Assembly (NCBI GenBank): GCA_937896235.1
Contig: CALBMX010000100.1
Location: forward strand, 23,179 to 87,178
Direction of reading: 5' to 3'
Length of the DNA stretch: 64,000 nt
Origin: an uncultured bacterium
GTDB lineage: Bacteria; Planctomycetota; UBA1135; GCA-002686595
Position numbers and translations under genes: made by a program. The notes below the pieces were generated by a model that did no database searches, had not been told where the DNA came from, and saw only the letters and a list, made by a program, of their open reading frames with translations. Every line of letters starts with the position of its first letter. Position 1 is the stretch's first letter. Of the stretch, positions 60,945-64,000 are shown one piece after another.

Positions 60945-63101
60945 TTATCCGCCTGCAAGAACAACGACAAGGTCCAGCCGATCCCCGGGATACACCAGAT
61001 CCTTGGCGTGAAGAGGTTCGCCGCGCCGCCACGTCGTTGGCAAGATTCGCGACTCGACAAAGAGGAGTGGTCGGGCCTTTGGAAACCGCTCTGCGCAATC
61101 CAGGAGGACGTCGACAAGGCGAGTGGGGCCATCGAATTCAAGGCGAACCTCTGCCGCGCCCAGCAAACTCGCAAGGTGGCCAGCCGTACCGATCGTAACC
61201 AGCTCGCCGCTTGGAAATGACAAACTCGCAGCCGGGGGTTCGCCTTCACTCTCCGCCAATTCGGGTAGCTCGGCAGGGCGATCGGGCGCGGGCTCCCCCT
61301 CGCTGTCCAGCCACTTTCGGCGCTGCTCGTCCACGCGCCCCTCGCCATCCAAGCCACGGGTGTTTTGGTATTCATCCAGCATCCCAGGCAGGTTTAGTTC
61401 CGCCTGCGCCCACTCCGGAAAAGCCGCGCGGGGCCCCTCGCCCATGAGGAGCTCATTCTGCATGCGCCTAGCCAAGATCAGTGCGCGACCGGCGGCGAGA
61501 AGCTTGGCACCCGAGTTTGCATACGCGGCCCATGGACGTCCGGGCCCCTTGGTCGCTAGCTCCGTAGGCGCGATCCACGCCGCGAGCTCGTCGAGACCAG
61601 AGATCTCATCCGCGATCAAACCCGCAGCGGAAAACGAGCAGAAGCCGGTGATATCGAGGGCGGCCGAAAGATCCTCATGCCACGCGACAACGCGGCCCTT
61701 GCCAGCGGGCTTGCGAGGGTCGAACGCGCCTGCGGGCAGCGGTGTTCCGTCCGGAAGTTCAGCTGGGATCTTGTCGCCGACGCGCGGGGAGACAAGAAAC
61801 GGAAACACGCGCATGGGATCGTTGCCACCCGTAGCGACACACTGCCCAAGTGTGCTTGCCATATTGCGCTCGGGGCGTGCGGCCGCACCTTGTGCGGAGA
61901 AGTGATCGCGCTCGAGATTCAGCTCCCGAGCCAGCTGCGCACTTCCCTGCGGCGGCAGGTTGTTGAGCGTCTCTTTCAGGCTGTCCAGATCGCCAAATCG
62001 GGCCGAGCTCACTTGCCCTCGCTCGTTGGCCAATGCCAGCAGCGCCAAACAAGCGCCAGCCTCTCGAGCGTCGATGCCAAGCTCGTCGCAGATGCCTAGT
62101 AGTTCGAGAGCATCCTCAAATGACTCCAGACCCAAGTTCGGACCCAAGGCCCAAGCTGCACTAAACCGCGCGCCACCACGCCCGCCGCCCTTGCGCTCAA
62201 AGACAAGTCCGCAGGGAGTAGAGCAGCCTCGACAGCCGTGTCGATCGCGCTGAAGTGAGTCCGCCTCCGCCGAGAGTCGCGCGCCATCTTGGGGAGCTAA
62301 AAACTCCGAGTAGTTGCGCCCGGACAGCTCACCGCGCGCTGCGAACGCGTGGAAGAGCTCGAGTGTTCCCTGCTGCGAGCGGGCCTGTAGGCGAGGGCTC
62401 TTTGCGGATGGTAGAAGTTGGCGTTTGTCGCCGCTGGAAGTGGCGGAGTGCGAGGAGGCGCGAATCGCAACACCTGCGAGGCCGAGGCGTCCGAGTAGAG
62501 CTCCGAGCCCGCCTCGCCCGGCGCTACTCATAGGGTTGGTACCTGTCGAAATCACAGCGATCGGTGAGCGCGCGAGTCCAGCTTCGCCAACTTCGATAAG
62601 TGCGACTTTGCTATCGGGGACGTCGAGCTCGGCGCGCCTTGCGGCCGCGCGGCAAGCCTCTCGCAGCGAACCCGCTCCTAGCTCAAGCGGAATGAGCGAG
62701 GCGCAAAAATCACCTGCCCGCTCTTCGACCAAGAGCAGACGTGGCGTGTCCTCTAGCGCCGCTGGCCCTTCGAGTAGAAGTCCGTCGCATAGTGAACCAA
62801 GATACCGGCCGCCCTCGCCGCCGAGAGTGGCCTCCGCCAACATTCCCGTCAAGGGCGAGACGCCGGCCAAGCTGAGTCTTCCCGACGACGGCAAACCGCG
62901 TACGGTCGCCCCGCCGACAGAGAGTACGAGGCGCGAGCGGGGGTCGCCCTCGCCAAAGAGGAGCGCGAGCGCCAAGCCGCTGCCACCAAGTGCTCCGAGT
63001 CCGTCTAGATGCGGGACTGGATGCGCAAAGGAGCTGCACCGAACGGTTGCTCGATCTTGCTCAATCCGAATCGTTACAACGCGGGGGCGCCTTGCCAACA
63101 T
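60945..63101 (-). CDS. aldehyde:ferredoxin oxidoreductase family protein with fused MoaD-like domain
   Basis: A 718-residue protein. The N-terminal domain has SPLTGMLAEATLGGEGG and SLCDGLLLEGPA, the AOR substrate/pterin signature, then GRGGLGALLGRLGLAGVAI. Cluster cysteines are C290, C293 and C297 (CRGCSTPC) with C488 (GFCSF), the same spacing as Pyrococcus AOR (288, 291, 295, 494). LGPNLGLESFEDALELL is a further family string. After about residue 640 a MoaD/ThiS-like domain follows and the protein ends LDLVVVLAGG, the terminal GG of sulfur carriers. AORs use tungsto- or molybdo-bispterin and reduce ferredoxin. The ATG at 63101 has GAGGA eight bases upstream and was preferred to a GTG at 63137. 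Confidence 0.87.
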   Translation of the reverse strand: MLARRPRVVTIRIEQDRATVRCSSFAHPVPHLDGLGALGGSGLALALLFGEGDPRSRLVLSVGGATVRGLPSSGRLSLAGVSPLTGMLAEATLGGEGGRYLGSLCDGLLLEGPAALEDTPRLLLVEERAGDFCASLIPLELGAGSLREACRAAARRAELDVPDSKVALIEVGEAGLARSPIAVISTGTNPMSSAGRGGLGALLGRLGLAGVAIRASSHSATSSGDKRQLLPSAKSPRLQARSQQGTLELFHAFAARGELSGRNYSEFLAPQDGARLSAEADSLQRDRHGCRGCSTPCGLVFERKGGGRGGARFSAAWALGPNLGLESFEDALELLGICDELGIDAREAGACLALLALANERGQVSSARFGDLDSLKETLNNLPPQGSAQLARELNLERDHFSAQGAAARPERNMASTLGQCVATGGNDPMRVFPFLVSPRVGDKIPAELPDGTPLPAGAFDPRKPAGKGRVVAWHEDLSAALDITGFCSFSAAGLIADEISGLDELAAWIAPTELATKGPGRPWAAYANSGAKLLAAGRALILARRMQNELLMGEGPRAAFPEWAQAELNLPGMLDEYQNTRGLDGEGRVDEQRRKWLDSEGEPAPDRPAELPELAESEGEPPAASLSFPSGELVTIGTAGHLASLLGAAEVRLEFDGPTRLVDVLLDCAERFPKARPLLFVESRILPTTWRRGEPLHAKDLVYPGDRLDLVVVLAGG

Positions 63102-63180
63102 GGGTTTATCCTCATTCACAGTCGCTGAGAATAACACGCGCCCGCCAACTCGGATCCAGGATCACGGCCGCTAGCGATCG

Positions 63181-63888
63181 CTAAATCCCCGCTGGCAAAA
63201 ACAAGTGGGCACCGGCGTCTAGGCGGAGCTCCTCCAGGTGACCCGAGACACTCGCTCCAGTCGGGTCTGTCAAGACGACATGCAGGTGGGTGTCTTGGCC
63301 GTGATGGGTTAGCTTCCCACCGAAGCCGGGTGCAAAGATTCCGACGATGGAGCCCGTAACCAACGCGCCCTTCCAGCGAATCGGGGGCGGTCCCTCCGGA
63401 TTCGCAATTGGGCAGGAGTGATCGAGGACATGTAGGCCCACATGCCGAAAAGTACCCTCGATACGTACGGGCACAGGGCCGTGTTCGGAGCTCAACCCCC
63501 TTGCGAAAATGGCCTCCGCCAAGGCAACTTCAAGGTCCTTCAAGCTCTCGACGGGTCGAAGCGGGACTGCACTCCAAGCGGGAACCGAGGTGAGGACCAA
63601 AAGAGCAGCTTGATCTCCATCGGCCAGGGGCCGCCGAACGAGCGCGCCCTCTTCGACGACCTCAAGGAACACCTCGCCGTCCAGAATTGTGATCTCCCCT
63701 TCGAGCTGCGCAAGGGCCCCAAGGCCCCAGGTACCCCGATGAACGCGATCCTTGAGAACAACACGCCCACTCGTATTTCCATCGCGCAGCACACTGCGCA
63801 TCTCACCATGAGTTTCCAAGGTAAACCCCTTGTTTGAAGTTGCGCACCCACTGGCGAGTAAGAACAGGAGAAGAAGGGTTTTAGACAT
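63181..63888 (-). CDS. acetolactate decarboxylase-like lipoprotein
   Basis: A 235-residue protein with a lipoprotein signal (MSKTLLLLFLLASGC). The fold signature resembles alpha-acetolactate decarboxylase: GALAQLEGEITILDGEVFLEV, then FRHVGLHVLDHSCP and the zinc site THLHVVLTDPTGASVSGHLEE, where HxH and the later GH correspond to the AlDC histidines. AlDC converts acetolactate to acetoin, but is usually cytoplasmic or secreted; a lipoprotein version suggests a different or scavenging role. It lies 79 bp upstream of the AOR gene in the same direction and may share its transcript. Confidence 0.72.
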   Translation of the reverse strand: MSKTLLLLFLLASGCATSNKGFTLETHGEMRSVLRDGNTSGRVVLKDRVHRGTWGLGALAQLEGEITILDGEVFLEVVEEGALVRRPLADGDQAALLVLTSVPAWSAVPLRPVESLKDLEVALAEAIFARGLSSEHGPVPVRIEGTFRHVGLHVLDHSCPIANPEGPPPIRWKGALVTGSIVGIFAPGFGGKLTHHGQDTHLHVVLTDPTGASVSGHLEELRLDAGAHLFLPAGI

Positions 63889-64000
63889 ATATTAAGGTGG
63901 CAGCTTTCTCGCAAAGTTGAGAGAGGGGTGAATAGTAGGCCACTCGGAGATATAACCGAATGTTGTGGATGGTGATCTGAGCGAAGACGCGGCGTACCCT
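63889..64000. other. right-edge intergenic sequence
   Basis: About 110 bp upstream of the acetolactate-decarboxylase-like gene. It likely holds its promoter. No gene start on the plus strand is supported before the window ends. Confidence 0.4.

Noticed and set aside
1..64000. CRISPR arrays, insertion sequences, prophage genes or toxin-antitoxin pairs
   Set aside because: No regularly spaced repeats, transposase or integrase motifs, or paired small toxin/antitoxin genes were seen by eye.

Overview
The window is about 64 kb of gene-dense, moderately GC-rich DNA from a Gram-negative-type bacterium. Lipid A genes (lpxK, an LpxL/HtrB-type acyltransferase), ADP-heptose genes (hldE, hldD), three family-9 glycosyltransferases and a WaaP-like kinase imply LPS with a heptose core. 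The MoxR-DUF58-BatA-VWA block, many sulfatase-like lipoproteins, a giant AsmA/DUF748 protein and several exported proteins without recognisable family resemble Planctomycetota or relatives. That placement is an inference, since no rRNA or other phylogenetic marker is present. No insertion sequence, prophage, CRISPR array, rRNA or convincing tRNA was found.

Layout. 1-8850 (minus): WaaP-like kinase, two GT9 glycosyltransferases, an enoyl-CoA hydratase, then moxR, DUF58, BatA-like and a VWA protein cut by the window edge. 9124-13193 (plus): two tandem glutamate dehydrogenase paralogues, the second lacking catalytic lysines, then a sulfatase-like lipoprotein. 13202-19918 (minus): hldD, bifunctional hldE, a B12-binding radical SAM protein, a second heptose-kinase-like/adenylyltransferase pair and a TauE/SafE permease. 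20241-29809: an exported duplicated-domain protein, a strong terminator hairpin, an ArsC-like reductase, small lipoproteins and the 1816-residue AsmA-like protein. 30013-31698 (plus): malic enzyme. 31701-36916 (minus): rpoZ, two sulfatase-like lipoproteins, lpxK and the acyltransferase.

The centrepiece is 37876-53360 (plus): korA-korB-unknown-rnfB-nifJ(PFOR)-rnfC-rnfD-rnfG-rnfE-rnfA-small Cys-rich membrane protein-apbE, closed by a terminator hairpin. It joins two ferredoxin-reducing 2-oxoacid oxidoreductases to a complete Rnf ion-pumping ferredoxin:NAD complex and its flavin transferase. The PFOR is unusually long (1687 residues), with internal inserts and its own C-terminal ferredoxin domain. 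With the glutamate dehydrogenases (2-oxoglutarate supply) and malic enzyme (pyruvate supply), the window suggests amino-acid or organic-acid oxidation feeding a ferredoxin/Rnf economy.

The right end (53839-63888) carries a HAD phosphatase, an M28 peptidase, an exported protein whose signal-peptide region is frameshifted by a perfect 25-bp tandem duplication, a third GT9, a polyprenol-phosphate-mannose synthase-like GT2, an exported zinc-ribbon-repeat protein, an aldehyde:ferredoxin oxidoreductase fused to a MoaD-like tail, and an acetolactate-decarboxylase-like lipoprotein. All calls rest on reading motifs by eye; no searches were run.
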